A stretch of 64,000 nt of DNA from Burkholderiaceae bacterium (GTDB lineage: Bacteria; Pseudomonadota; Gammaproteobacteria; Burkholderiales; Burkholderiaceae_F): NCBI GenBank assembly GCA_022843955.1, contig JALHMQ010000003.1, forward strand, positions 62,001 to 126,000, read 5' to 3'. Of this stretch, positions 35,761 through 45,486 are shown piece by piece. A program made the translations under genes and the position numbers. The notes beneath the pieces were generated by a model. That model ran no database searches. It saw only the letters and a list, made by a program, of their open reading frames with translations, and had not been told where the DNA came from. Numbering within the stretch: the stretch's first letter is position 1; each line of letters begins with the position of its first letter.

Positions 35761-36945
35761 ATGAAGATCGATCAGTACGAGACCACTGCCCTGATGAACA
35801 CTGCCGCGCGGCCCGCGCAGGTGTTCGTCGCGGGCCGAGGCAGTTGGCTGATCGACCATCGCGGCAAGCGCCATCTGGACTTCGTGCAGGGCTGGGCGGT
35901 CAATGCGCTGGGCCACTGCCCGCCGCAGATCACGCGCGCACTCGCGGTCCAGTCGGCGCGCCTGATCAACCCCAGCCCGGGGTACTTCAACGATGCCGCG
36001 CTCGCGCTGGCCGACCGCCTGGTGCGTCTGTCCGGGCTGTCGTCGGTGTTCCTGGCGTCCAGCGGTGCCGAGGCGAACGAGGGCGCGATCAAGCTGGCGC
36101 GGCGCTGGGGCGGACGTCATCGCGACGGTGCTTATGAGGTCATCACCTTTGCCGACGCCTTTCACGGGCGCACGCTGGCGATGATGAGCGCATCGGGTAA
36201 AGCGGGCTGGGACACGATCTTCGAGCCGAAGGTGCCGGGCTTTCCGAAGGCAAGGCTGAACGATCTGGAGTCGGTGCGGGCGCTGATCGGGCCGCGCACG
36301 GTGGCGGTGATGCTGGAGCCGGTGCAAGGCGAAGCCGGCGTGGTGCCGGCGTCCGCTGAGTTCCTGCAGCAACTGCGTGCGCTGTGCGATGCACACGATC
36401 TGCTGCTGATCTTCGACGAAGTGCAGACAGGCATCGGCCGCACCGGCACGCTGTTCGCGTTCGAGGCAGCCAGCATTCGACCCGACGTGCTCACGCTCGG
36501 CAAAGGCCTGGGCGGCGGGGCGCCCCTGTCGGCGGTGCTTGCCAACGAGCGCGCCGATTGCTTCGAGCGCGGCGACCAGGGCGGCACCTATTGCGGCAAT
36601 CCGTTGATGGCTGCGGTCGGTAGTGCGGTGCTGGATACCGTCGCCGAGCCAGCTTTCCTCGCTGCCGTGCGCGAGCGCGCCGCGCAGATGCAGGCGGTGC
36701 TCGATCGGCATGCGCAGCGCCTGGGCGGCAGCGTGCGGGCGGCGGGCCTGTTGCAAGCGCTGGTGTTACCGATGCCGGTGGCCAACCCGGTGGTTGACAC
36801 CGCGCGCCTGTTCGCTCCCGACGGCCTGCTGCTCAACGCCGCTCGACCCAATGTGTTGCGCCTGATGCCGGCGTTGAACGTCACTGAGCAGGAGATCGCG
36901 CAAATGGATGCTCTGCTGGGGCAGGCCTTGGAGGAGCACTCATGA
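35761..36945 (+). CDS. argD: Acetylornithine aminotransferase
   Basis: PLP-dependent aminotransferase that converts N-acetylglutamate semialdehyde to N-acetylornithine in arginine synthesis (and may serve lysine synthesis). The 394-residue protein has SSGAEANEGAIKLAR, the FHGRTLAMMSASGK region, LIFDEVQTGIGRTG and LGKGLGGGAPLSA with the PLP-binding Lys248. A strong ribosome-binding site AAGGAGG (35750-35756) precedes the ATG. The gene starts the operon with GNAT and argC and lies 26 bp after the leader's terminator T-tract, which suggests control by attenuation. Confidence 0.92.
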   Translation: MKIDQYETTALMNTAARPAQVFVAGRGSWLIDHRGKRHLDFVQGWAVNALGHCPPQITRALAVQSARLINPSPGYFNDAALALADRLVRLSGLSSVFLASSGAEANEGAIKLARRWGGRHRDGAYEVITFADAFHGRTLAMMSASGKAGWDTIFEPKVPGFPKARLNDLESVRALIGPRTVAVMLEPVQGEAGVVPASAEFLQQLRALCDAHDLLLIFDEVQTGIGRTGTLFAFEAASIRPDVLTLGKGLGGGAPLSAVLANERADCFERGDQGGTYCGNPLMAAVGSAVLDTVAEPAFLAAVRERAAQMQAVLDRHAQRLGGSVRAAGLLQALVLPMPVANPVVDTARLFAPDGLLLNAARPNVLRLMPALNVTEQEIAQMDALLGQALEEHS

Positions 36946-37388
36946 GCCCGTTCGAGATCAGCGTCGATCGCGCGCGACTGGACCACCGCCGCGTGCATTG
37001 CTGGTTGTCGCAGCAGACCAGCTGGGCACGCGGCATCACGTTTGCGCGGCTGACGCGGGCGATCGATCGGTCGCTGTGCTTCGGCGCGTACGCCGCGGCT
37101 GGCGGCGCACAGGTGGGCTTCGCACGGGTCATCAGCGACGAGGCGACGTTCGCGTATCTTTGCGACGTTTTCGTGGACCCGCAGTGGCGTGGCGTCGGTG
37201 TGGGCAGGGCACTGCTGCAGGCGATCGATGGCGACGCCCGCCTGCAGTCGCTGCGGCGGTTCGCCCTCGTCACGACGGATGCGCACCTGCTTTACGCGCG
37301 CTTTGGCTTCGCGGTGGTCGCGCAGCCGCATAAATGGATGGAACGGCATCGGCCCGACGTGTATGTCGCAACGGAGCAACCTGCATGA
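36942..37388 (+). CDS. GNAT family N-acetyltransferase
   Basis: A 148-residue acetyltransferase with the GNAT acetyl-CoA motif [18 protein letters not shown] (V/I-x-P-x-x-R-G-x-G-x-G) and a C-terminal [10 protein letters not shown]. It is coupled at both ends: the ATG overlaps the argD stop and its stop overlaps the argC start, each by 4 bp. This insertion between two arginine genes suggests, but does not prove, a role in N-acetylated intermediates; the protein is much shorter than ArgA/NAGS proteins and looks like the generic stand-alone GNAT type. Substrate unknown. Confidence 0.82.
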   Translation: MSPFEISVDRARLDHRRVHCWLSQQTSWARGITFARLTRAIDRSLCFGAYAAAGGAQVGFARVISDEATFAYLCDVFVDPQWRGVGVGRALLQAIDGDARLQSLRRFALVTTDAHLLYARFGFAVVAQPHKWMERHRPDVYVATEQPA

Positions 37389-38359
37389 GCACGAACAAAC
37401 CCAAGGTCTTCATCGATGGCGAGCACGGCACCACCGGCCTGGAGATACGTGAGCGACTGGCTGCGCGCGGCGATGTCGAGTTGATCAGCCTGCCGCGCGA
37501 GCGGGCGAAGGACGAGGCTGCCAAGCGCGAGATCGTCAACGCAGCGGACTGCGTGATCCTGTGCCTGCCGGATGACGCGGCCAAGGCGACGGTCGCCCTG
37601 CTGGACGCAGCCGGCAACACCCGCACGCGCGTGATCGATGCAAGCACGGCGCATCGGACCGCAGCGGGCTGGGACTATGGCTTTGCGGAGCTGACAAAGT
37701 CTCAGCGTGGCGCGATCGCGGCCAGCACGCGCGTGTCCAACCCCGGCTGTTATCCGACTGGCTTCCTCGCGCTGATCCGGCCGCTGCGAGAGCGCAACCT
37801 GCTGCCGATCGACTATCCGGTCAGTGTGCATGCGGTGTCCGGTTACTCGGGCGGCGGCAAGAAGATGATCGAGAGCTTCGAGCAGCCGGTCGCGGGTACC
37901 ACGCAGCCGCAGGCGTTCGGCGCCTATGGCCTCACGCTCAACCACAAGCATCTGGCGGAGATGCAGCAGCACGGCCTGCTGGCGGCCAAGCCGGTGTTCG
38001 CGCCTTCCGTGGGGCGGTTTCATCGCGGCATGCTGGTATCGGTGCCGCTTCACCTGCCTCACCTGCCCGGCGCGACTGCCGAGCGACTGCACGCGGCGTA
38101 TGTGGAGCACTTTGCCGGCGAGCGTTTCGTCACCGTGCGTCCGTTGAACGACACTGCCGGATTGCGCGACGGCGCCTTCCTCGAGCCCGAGGACCTGAAC
38201 GGCACCAATCGGCTCGAGGTGTTCGTCTTTGCCAGCGACGCACACGGCCAGGCGCTGCTTACGGCGCGGCTCGACAACCTCGGCAAAGGCGCGAGCGGGG
38301 CGGCCGTGCAGAACCTCAACCTGATGCTCGGCCTGCCCGAAGGCGCCGGACTGGACTGA
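37385..38359 (+). CDS. argC: N-acetyl-gamma-glutamyl-phosphate reductase (type 2)
   Basis: Reduces N-acetylglutamyl phosphate to the semialdehyde, the step before ArgD. The 324-residue protein has the N-terminal NAD(P) motif [13 protein letters not shown] and the active-site [14 protein letters not shown] with catalytic Cys122. It also has the [15 protein letters not shown] block of the shorter ArgC2 class and the C-terminal [19 protein letters not shown]. It is translationally coupled to the GNAT gene (ATGA) and follows argD in the same operon. The putative arginine leader would control it together with argD. Confidence 0.94.
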   Translation: MSTNKPKVFIDGEHGTTGLEIRERLAARGDVELISLPRERAKDEAAKREIVNAADCVILCLPDDAAKATVALLDAAGNTRTRVIDASTAHRTAAGWDYGFAELTKSQRGAIAASTRVSNPGCYPTGFLALIRPLRERNLLPIDYPVSVHAVSGYSGGGKKMIESFEQPVAGTTQPQAFGAYGLTLNHKHLAEMQQHGLLAAKPVFAPSVGRFHRGMLVSVPLHLPHLPGATAERLHAAYVEHFAGERFVTVRPLNDTAGLRDGAFLEPEDLNGTNRLEVFVFASDAHGQALLTARLDNLGKGASGAAVQNLNLMLGLPEGAGLD

Positions 38360-38363
38360 GGCG

Positions 38364-39008
38364 ATGCTGTATCAGCCCGCCCACTTTGCCAGCACCGATC
38401 GCGCGCACGCGTTGGCGCTGATGCGTGCCCACCCGTTGGCAACGCTCATCAGCGTCCCGCCGGGCGCCGACGATCCGCTGATCTCGCATGCGCCGCTGAT
38501 GGTAGTCGGCGCCGATGCACCGGCCGCCGACGCGCTGCCGCCACTGCACCTGCTCGGTCACCTGGCGCAGGCCAATCCGCACGCGCACGCGCTGCGCGAC
38601 GGCACGAGCGTGACCGCGATCTTCCACGGGCCGCAAGGCTATGTATCGCCCGCCTGGTACCAGGCGCGCAAGGCGGTGCCGACCTGGAATTACGCGGTGG
38701 TGCATGTGCGCGGCACGGTCTCGCGCATCGACCAGAGCGAAGGCAAGGAAGACGTCCTCAAGTCGCTGATCGATCGGCACGATCCCCCGTATCGCCCGCA
38801 ATGGGACGAACTCGATCTTGACTACCGCGAGGGCATGAAGCGCGGCATCGTCGGCTTCGCCATCGCGGTCGTCGCCATCGCCGCCAAGTTCAAGGTCAGC
38901 CAGAACCGCTCGCCGGCCGATCGCGCGGCTGTCTTCGCTGCGATGGCGCAGGGCGATGCAAGCGCGCGCGACCTTGCGCAATGGATGCAGCGGCTCGGTG
39001 CCGCCTGA
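38364..39008 (+). CDS. PaiB-like FMN-binding protein
   Basis: A 214-residue protein of the FMN-binding negative transcriptional regulator (PaiB) family. Diagnostic segments are MLYQPAHF at the N-terminus, HLLGHLAQANPHAHAL, and the flavin-binding block AIFHGPQGYVSPAWYQ followed by VPTWNYAVVHVRG. The C-terminal part contains KFKVSQNRSPADR. Despite the family name, no DNA-binding domain is evident; the fold is that of flavin-reductase-like split barrels. It follows argC after 4 bp and is probably in the same transcript. Confidence 0.9.
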   Translation: MLYQPAHFASTDRAHALALMRAHPLATLISVPPGADDPLISHAPLMVVGADAPAADALPPLHLLGHLAQANPHAHALRDGTSVTAIFHGPQGYVSPAWYQARKAVPTWNYAVVHVRGTVSRIDQSEGKEDVLKSLIDRHDPPYRPQWDELDLDYREGMKRGIVGFAIAVVAIAAKFKVSQNRSPADRAAVFAAMAQGDASARDLAQWMQRLGAA

Positions 39009-39015
39009 GGCAGGC

Positions 39016-39438
39016 ATGCAGATACAACCCGTGGTCGCGGCGGACATCGACGCCGTGGTTGGACTCTGGCGCGAGATCTTTCCCGAGTACAACGATCCGA
39101 CCCGACCGCAACGCGACCCGCGCACCAACATCGTCCGCAAGCTGGCGTTCGGCGATGGCCTGTTCTGGCTGGCGCGCGACGGCGATGCGCTGGTGGCCAC
39201 TGCGATGGCGGGGTACGACGGCCATCGAGGCTGGCTGTACTCGCTGGGCGTGCACCCGAGCCAACGCGGCAAGGGCGTGGGCCGACTGCTGGTCGCGCAT
39301 GCTGAAGCCGAATTGGCGCGCCGCGGCTGTCCGAAGGTCAACATTCAGGTGCTCGACAGCAACAGCGGCGCACATGCGTTCTGGCGCGCCGCGGGCTATC
39401 AGCCCGATCCGGTGGTCAGCCTGGGGCGGCGGCTGTAG
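39016..39438 (+). CDS. GNAT acetyltransferase, YpeA-like
   Basis: A 140-residue acetyltransferase close to the YpeA/RimI-like group. It has the pattern IFPEYNDPTRPQRD, then the acetyl-CoA motif LGVHPSQRGKGVGRLL and the C-terminal LDSNSGAHAFWRAAGY. The start MQIQPVVAADIDAV was preferred; an upstream in-frame ATG falls inside the PaiB-like gene. The gene ends the argD-operon run, with 7 bp between the PaiB-like stop and its start. The acceptor substrate is unknown. Confidence 0.85.
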   Translation: MQIQPVVAADIDAVVGLWREIFPEYNDPTRPQRDPRTNIVRKLAFGDGLFWLARDGDALVATAMAGYDGHRGWLYSLGVHPSQRGKGVGRLLVAHAEAELARRGCPKVNIQVLDSNSGAHAFWRAAGYQPDPVVSLGRRL

Positions 39439-39467
39439 GTCGCCGCAGGCGTTTGGCCCCGCGGTTG

Positions 39468-40199
39468 CTAAGCGGCCTCGCCGAGATACGCTGCCCGCAC
39501 CTTGGGGTCGTCCAGCATTTCGCTGGCCTTGCCGCTGAGTGTGACCAGGCCTGATTCCATCACGTAGGCGCGATCGGCGGCTTCGAGCGCCAGCAGCGCG
39601 TTCTGCTCCACCAGCAGGATCGGGATCTTCTGTGCCGAGACCGAGCGCACCACCTCGAAGATCTTGTCGACCATGATGGGCGACAGGCCCATCGAGGGCT
39701 CATCGAGCAGCAGCAGCTTGGGCTGGCTCATCAGTGCCCGCGCCATCGCGAGCATTTGCTGCTCGCCACCGGACAGCGTGCCCGCCAGCTGTTTGGCGCG
39801 CTCCTTCAGACGCGGAAAGGTCTGGAACATACGCTCGATGTCGGCCTTGACCTGGGCCGTGTCGTTGCGCAGGAACGCGCCCATCTGCAGGTTCTCGGTC
39901 ACGCTCATGCGGGCGAACACGCCGCGGCCTTCGGGCACCATCGCCAGGCCCTGCGCCAGCAATTCATACGACGCCTTGCCCTTGATCGACTGGCCCATGT
40001 AGCTGATGTCGCCGTGCCAGGCCTGGGTGCCGGTGATCGCTTTCAGCGTGGTGGTCTTGCCGGCGCCGTTGGCGCCGATCAGCGTGACCAGCTCGCCGGG
40101 ACGGATCTCCAGGTCGATGCCCTTGACCGCCTGGATGCCGCCATAGGCGACGGTCAGGTTGGAGACGCGCAGGACGACGTTGGTGTCGACCGTGCTCAT
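39468..40199 (-). CDS. livF: Branched-chain amino acid ABC transporter ATPase LivF
   Basis: ATP-hydrolysing subunit for Leu/Ile/Val uptake. The 243-residue protein has Walker A GANGAGKTTTLKAITG, the signature LSGGEQQMLAMARAL and Walker B LLLLDEPSMGL, followed by the LivF-typical IFEVVRSV. Its start overlaps the livG stop by 4 bp. It closes a full liv operon (livK, H, M, G, F on the minus strand). The substrate may include related amino acids or urea; sequence alone cannot exclude this. Confidence 0.93.
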   Translation of the reverse strand: MSTVDTNVVLRVSNLTVAYGGIQAVKGIDLEIRPGELVTLIGANGAGKTTTLKAITGTQAWHGDISYMGQSIKGKASYELLAQGLAMVPEGRGVFARMSVTENLQMGAFLRNDTAQVKADIERMFQTFPRLKERAKQLAGTLSGGEQQMLAMARALMSQPKLLLLDEPSMGLSPIMVDKIFEVVRSVSAQKIPILLVEQNALLALEAADRAYVMESGLVTLSGKASEMLDDPKVRAAYLGEAA

Positions 40200-40990
40200 G
40201 CCGACACCTTCGTCGCCACATTCTTGTGGCTGGCGCCTAGATAGGCCTCGATGACGGCCGGATCGCGTTGCACGGCAGCGGGTGCACCGGCGGCGATGAT
40301 CTTTCCGTAGTCGAGCACGGTGACGCGGTCGCACAGGCCCATCACAAGCTTCACGTCATGCTCGATCAGCAGGATCGTCACACCATCTCGCTTGATGTTC
40401 TCCAGAAGGCCGCGCAGCGCCACCTTCTCGGTCGCATTCATGCCAGCCGCGGGCTCGTCGAGCGCGAGCAGCTTGGGCTCGGTGGCCAAGGCGCGGGCGA
40501 TCTCCAGTCGGCGCTGGTCACCGTAGGCGAGCGTGCGCGCCTGGTAGTCGGCGTAGCTGGCGATATTGACGTACTCGAGCAGCTCCTGCGATCGCCGGCG
40601 GATCGCCGCTTCTTCGTCGCGCGTGGCGCGGGTGTTGAGCACGGCGCCCAGTGCGGTCGCCTTGGTACGCACGTGCCGGCCGACCATCACGTTCTCGAGC
40701 GCCGTCATGTCCGGAAACAGGCGGATGTTCTGAAAGGTGCGTGCAATGCCGGCGGCGGCCACGCGATGCACTTCGCGCGGCGAATACGCCTGCCCATCGA
40801 GTTCGAAGCTGCCCGAGTCCGGGGTGTACAGGCCGGTGATGACGTTGAAGAACGTCGTCTTGCCGGCGCCATTGGGGCCGATCAGCCCGTAGATCTCGCC
40901 GCGCTGGATCTCGATGCCGACATCCGACAGCGCTTGCAGGCCGCCGAAGCGCTTGTTGACGCCGGCGATCTTCAGGAGGGGCGTGCTCAT
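40196..40990 (-). CDS. livG: Branched-chain amino acid ABC transporter ATPase LivG
   Basis: Second ATPase subunit of the liv transporter, 264 aa. It has Walker A GPNGAGKTTFFNVITG, the RTFQNIRLFPDMTALENVMV block typical of LivG, signature LAYGDQRRLEIARAL and Walker B LLALDEPAAGMN. It lies 11 bp downstream of livM and overlaps livF by 4 bp, so the permease and ATPase genes are co-translated. The C-terminus (ASHKNVATKVSA) is slightly extended. Confidence 0.93.
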   Translation of the reverse strand: MSTPLLKIAGVNKRFGGLQALSDVGIEIQRGEIYGLIGPNGAGKTTFFNVITGLYTPDSGSFELDGQAYSPREVHRVAAAGIARTFQNIRLFPDMTALENVMVGRHVRTKATALGAVLNTRATRDEEAAIRRRSQELLEYVNIASYADYQARTLAYGDQRRLEIARALATEPKLLALDEPAAGMNATEKVALRGLLENIKRDGVTILLIEHDVKLVMGLCDRVTVLDYGKIIAAGAPAAVQRDPAVIEAYLGASHKNVATKVSA

Positions 40991-41001
40991 GTCCGCTGCC
41001 G

Positions 41002-42150
<1,149 letters not shown>

Positions 42151-42159
42151 TCCGTGCCC

Positions 42160-43089
42160 CTACGCGCGGTCAGCCACGCGCTCGCCGAGCAGGCCGCTCG
42201 GACGGAAGATCAGCACCGCGCACAAGACGACGAAGGCGAACACATCCTGGTAATGCGATCCGAGCACGCCGCCGGTCAGATCGCCGATGTAGCCCGCGCC
42301 CAGCGCCTCGATCAGCCCGAGCAGCAGTCCGCCCACCATCGCGCCCGGTATGTTGCCGATGCCGCCGAGCACGGCGGCGGTGAACGCCTTCAGTCCCGGC
42401 ATGAAGCCCATGTAGAAATGCGCGACCGAGTAGGTCGAGGCGATCATCACGCCGGCCACCGCCGCCAGCGCTGCGCCGATGGCGAAGGTCACGGCGATGA
42501 CGTAGTTCGGATTGACGCCCATCAGGCCGGCGACGCGCGGATTCTCGGACGTCGCGCGCATCGCGCGGCCCAGCTTGCTGCGATTCACCAGCAGCATGAG
42601 GCCGATCATGATCAACCCGGACAAGGCAATCACCAGCAGCTTGGTGACCGTGATCGTGGCGCCGCCGATCATGATCGGTGCCTCGGGCAGCAACTGCGGG
42701 AAGGTCATGTAGCTGCGGCCCCAGATCAGCATCGCCACGGTCTGCAGCACGATCGATACGCCGATGGCGGTGATCAGCGGCGCCAGGCGCGGCGCATTGC
42801 GCAGTGGCCGGTAGGCGATGCGCTCGATCAGCAAGCTCACCGCCACGCACACCGGAATGGCGACAGCGGTGCCGAACATGAGCAACAGCCAGCCCGGCAT
42901 CTCGGGGAATTGCGCCTTCAAATAGAGGATCGAGGTCAAGGCGGTCAGCGCGCCGACCATCAACACGTCGCCGTGGGCAAAGTTGATGAGGTTCAGGATG
43001 CCGTAGACCATCGTGTAGCCCAGGGCAATCAGCGAGTACAGGCTGCCTAGGACCAGACCGTTGATCACCTGCTGGATGAAGGTGTCCAT
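42160..43089 (-). CDS. livH: Branched-chain amino acid ABC transporter permease LivH
   Basis: Permease subunit of 309 aa with about eight hydrophobic helices. It contains the LivH patterns LGYTMVYGILNLINFAHGDV in the N-terminal half, AMRATSENPRVAGLMGVN as the ATPase-facing loop and AFTAAVLGGIGNIPGAM near the C-terminus. It lies downstream of livK; the livK terminator (43174-43201) separates them, so livH-M-G-F expression probably depends on read-through, a common way to make more binding protein than permease. Confidence 0.93.
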   Translation of the reverse strand: MDTFIQQVINGLVLGSLYSLIALGYTMVYGILNLINFAHGDVLMVGALTALTSILYLKAQFPEMPGWLLLMFGTAVAIPVCVAVSLLIERIAYRPLRNAPRLAPLITAIGVSIVLQTVAMLIWGRSYMTFPQLLPEAPIMIGGATITVTKLLVIALSGLIMIGLMLLVNRSKLGRAMRATSENPRVAGLMGVNPNYVIAVTFAIGAALAAVAGVMIASTYSVAHFYMGFMPGLKAFTAAVLGGIGNIPGAMVGGLLLGLIEALGAGYIGDLTGGVLGSHYQDVFAFVVLCAVLIFRPSGLLGERVADRA

Positions 43090-43173
43090 TGAATCTCCTG
43101 CGTCCGTCGGACAAGACGCGTGCGGATGCTAACAAGTGCGGCGACGTTCACTGCGCGAGCCGGTGACGCAGCC

Positions 43174-43201
43174 AAAAAAAAGCGGCACCCGAAGGTGCCG
43201 C
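43174..43201 (-). terminator. Intrinsic terminator between livK and livH
   Basis: On the minus strand GCGGCACC pairs with GGTGCCGC around a 4-base TTCG loop and is followed by TTTTTTTT (plus-strand As at 43174-43181). It sits 21 bases after the livK stop and ahead of livH. Confidence 0.9.
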
Positions 43202-43221
43202 CCTCTTGGTCGCGGTTGAAC

Positions 43222-44412
43222 CTAGCGAACGGTCGAGATGTAGTTCAGCTTGCCTTCCTTGACCGCGAACATCGAGATGGCGCCGCCTTTGATGTCGCCT
43301 TTCTCGTCGAACGCGATCTGGCCGGTCAGGCCGGTGAGGTTGGTGGTGGGCACGGCGGCCGCCACGGCGGCGCGGTCGACCTTGCCGGCGCGCTTGATCG
43401 CGTCGGCAATGATGAACACGGCGTCATAGCTGTACGGCGAGTACACCTGCACGTCGGTGCCGAACTTCTGCTTGTACTTGGCCTTGAACTCCTCGCCCTT
43501 GGCGAGCTTCTCAACGGCTTCGCCGGCCATCGAGCAGCTCAGGATGTCGGCGGCGTCGCCGGCGAGCTTGATGAACTCGGGCGAGCACACGCCGTCGCCA
43601 GCCAGCAGCGGCGCCTTGATGCCCAACTGCTTGATCTGCTTGGCCATCGGGCCGGCGGTGGCGTCCATGCCGCCGTACATGATGAGATCCGGCTTGCCGG
43701 CGCGCACCTTGGTCAAAATGGCGTTGAAGTCGGTCGCCTTGTCGTTGGTGAACTCACGCGTGGTGACCTTCAGGCCCTTTTCCTTGGCCACTTTCTCGAA
43801 CACGTCAGCCAAGCCCTGGCCGTAGGCGGTGCGGTCATCGATGATCGCAACCGTTTTCGCCTTCATCTCGGTGGCAGCAAAGTTGGCCAGGACGGCGCCC
43901 TGCTGGTTGTCGTTGGCGACAACGCGGAACGCGGTCTTGAAGCCCTGTTCCGTGTACTTCGGGTTGGTGGCGGACGGAGAGATCTGCGCCATGTTCGCGT
44001 CGGCGTAGATCTTCGACGCCGGGATCGTGGTGCCGCTGTTCAGGTGGCCAACCACGGCGATGGCGCCCGAGTCGACGATCTTCTGCGCGGCGAGCGTGCC
44101 TTCCTTCGGATCGGCCTTGTCGTCCTCGGCAACGATCTCGATCTTGTAGGTCTTGTCGCCAATCTTCAGGCCACCAGCGGCATTGATTTCCTCGGCGGCC
44201 ATTTTGGCGCCGTTTTCGTTGTCCTTGCCCAGGTGGGCGATGCCCCCGGTCAGCGGCGCAACGTGACCGATCTTGACGATCTCAGCGGGGGCCGCCGCCG
44301 GCGCTGCCGCCTTGGCAGGTTCGGCCTTGGCTACTTCTTCCTTCTTGCCGCAAGCGGCGAGCGCGACAACGGCCGCAATGGCGACCGGCGCGATCTTGAA
44401 CAGGTGGTTCAT
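43222..44412 (-). CDS. livK: Branched-chain amino acid-binding lipoprotein LivK-like
   Basis: Substrate-binding protein of the liv transporter, 396 aa. The N-terminal signal ends in the lipobox-like VALAACGK, so Cys21 should be lipidated. An Ala/Pro/Lys-rich linker (about 25-45) precedes the type I periplasmic-binding fold: VKIGHVAPLTGGIAHLGKDN, then VVGHLNSGTTIPASKIYADA, SPSATNP and VYSPYSYDAVFIIADAI. A ribosome-binding site GAGGAG lies just upstream of ATG. It is transcribed ahead of livHMGF with a terminator in between. Ligand could be Leu/Ile/Val or a related amino acid. Confidence 0.93.
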   Translation of the reverse strand: MNHLFKIAPVAIAAVVALAACGKKEEVAKAEPAKAAAPAAAPAEIVKIGHVAPLTGGIAHLGKDNENGAKMAAEEINAAGGLKIGDKTYKIEIVAEDDKADPKEGTLAAQKIVDSGAIAVVGHLNSGTTIPASKIYADANMAQISPSATNPKYTEQGFKTAFRVVANDNQQGAVLANFAATEMKAKTVAIIDDRTAYGQGLADVFEKVAKEKGLKVTTREFTNDKATDFNAILTKVRAGKPDLIMYGGMDATAGPMAKQIKQLGIKAPLLAGDGVCSPEFIKLAGDAADILSCSMAGEAVEKLAKGEEFKAKYKQKFGTDVQVYSPYSYDAVFIIADAIKRAGKVDRAAVAAAVPTTNLTGLTGQIAFDEKGDIKGGAISMFAVKEGKLNYISTVR

Positions 44413-44535
44413 TGACTATCTCCTCGACGGGGGCAGGGTTCGACGACTTGGTTCAGGCGTGCAACTGTCGCTTTGTGATTCGGTCCGGAGGGTGGGACAC
44501 GACAGCAGATTGCCGAGCCGGTCCGAAGGCGCGCG

Positions 44536-44563
44536 ATTGTACTGGCGAAGGTCAGGGCGGCAA
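44536..44563 (-). promoter_or_regulatory. Putative livK promoter
   Basis: Minus-strand TTGCCG (44558-44563) and TACAAT (44536-44541) are 16 bases apart, giving a leader of about 115 bases before livK. The spacing equals that of the two tRNA promoters in the window. Confidence 0.5.
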
Positions 44564-44575
44564 CGATGTCAAGCG

Positions 44576-44603
44576 CACACTGTCCCCGGCCGGCGACAGT
44601 GTG
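44576..44603. other. Hairpin between livK and the cytochrome c gene
   Basis: CACACTGTC (44576-44584) pairs with GACAGTGTG (44595-44603) around a 10-base GC-rich loop. It lies 30 bases past the cytochrome c stop on the minus strand. No T-tract follows, so it is at most a weak or Rho-assisted terminator. Confidence 0.45.
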
Positions 44604-44633
44604 GCGCGCATCGCACGCGTTCGCGATACCGCG

Positions 44634-44954
44634 TTACTTGATGGTCAGCACCCAGCGCGCGAGCTTGATGGCTTCAGCCTCGCTGACCTGCGGGTTTTGC
44701 GGCATCGGGATGTTCCCCCATACGCCGACGCCGCCATCGCGGATCTTCTTTGCCAGTCGCGCCGCCGCGTCCTTGTCCTTCGCGTACTTGGTGGCGACAT
44801 CGGCGTAGGTCGGTCCTGGCTTGCGCAAGGCTTCGTTGGCGGTGATCTTGTGGCAGGCGAGGCAGTTCCTGTCCTTGGCCAGACCAGCGTCGGCGAACGC
44901 GGCGCCACTGAGCAGTGACAGGCCGAGTGCGGCAACGAGCGCGGACGTCTTCAT
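44634..44954 (-). CDS. Small periplasmic cytochrome c (c551/c5-like)
   Basis: A 106-residue class I cytochrome c. A signal peptide (about 1-21, ending GAAFA) exports it; the haem site is CLACH (31-35) and the axial Met lies in IPMPQNP near the C-terminus. Length and Met-loop position match small electron carriers such as cytochrome c551. The start MKTSALVAALG was chosen because it begins the signal peptide; an in-frame ATG 51 codons earlier adds Pro-rich non-signal sequence. Partner enzymes are not in the window. Confidence 0.88.
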   Translation of the reverse strand: MKTSALVAALGLSLLSGAAFADAGLAKDRNCLACHKITANEALRKPGPTYADVATKYAKDKDAAARLAKKIRDGGVGVWGNIPMPQNPQVSEAEAIKLARWVLTIK

Positions 44955-45139
44955 CAAATGGCTCCAGGACAAAAAGGTTGCTGGCCGGGGAGAGGCGCAA
45001 GATTCTAACGGGCCGCAATGGCCGTCGTTGACCCCTCGGCCGGGCCGTTCGGCAGGGCCTGTCGGCATATTCATGGGCATACCGGGGACAAGGCTATATT
45101 GCCGCACGGACTGCGCCGTGTTTCGTTAGGGTGACCGAC

Positions 45140-45382
45140 ATGTGGATGCTGTGGATCGCCGTCGTTGCGCTGCTGCTGTGGTATTTCGACGTCGGCTTCG
45201 TGGGGCAGCTCAACGGCTGGTGGATCGCGCTGCTCTTTGGCTTGGCGCTCATCTGGTTCGAAGTGTTCGAAAGGCGGCTCGGCTGGGACAAGAAGCGCGC
45301 CTTCGACGAACTGGACAAGGCGAAGAAAGAGCGGATCAAGAAGAACATGGAGGAGGTCAAGAACTTCCGCGGACGGCGCTGA
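45140..45382 (+). CDS. Small Trp-rich membrane protein (TIGR04438-like)
   Basis: An 80-residue protein with two hydrophobic helices and many tryptophans (MWMLWIAVVALLLWYF, then LNGWWIALLFGLALIWFEVF), followed by a charged, Lys/Glu-rich helical tail. This matches the small Trp-rich protein family found in Burkholderiales; its function is unknown. The ATG at 45140 gives the usual MW-start; an in-frame GTG three codons earlier is possible. It is divergent from the cytochrome c gene and convergent with ilvD. Confidence 0.8.
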   Translation: MWMLWIAVVALLLWYFDVGFVGQLNGWWIALLFGLALIWFEVFERRLGWDKKRAFDELDKAKKERIKKNMEEVKNFRGRR

Positions 45383-45427
45383 CACGCAGCGCCTGAACGC
45401 GGGATCCTCTTTCAGTTTCGCCGGCCC

Positions 45428-45447
45428 GCAGAACGGTCCGGTTCTGC
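45428..45447. terminator. Possible shared hairpin between the Trp-rich gene and ilvD
   Basis: GCAGAAC (45428-45434) pairs with GTTCTGC (45441-45447) around a 6-base loop, in the 104-bp convergent gap. A second inverted GCCGGC pair follows near 45462-45480. No clear T-tract is present on either strand. Confidence 0.3.
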
Positions 45448-45486
45448 AGGGAGGCCAGCGGCCGGCAATTCATCGGCCGGCAAGTC

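Noticed and set aside
45455-45485. Two copies of CGGCCGGCAA as a possible repeat element.
   Set aside because: Only two short copies built on the GC-rich palindrome GCCGGC; such words are frequent by chance here.
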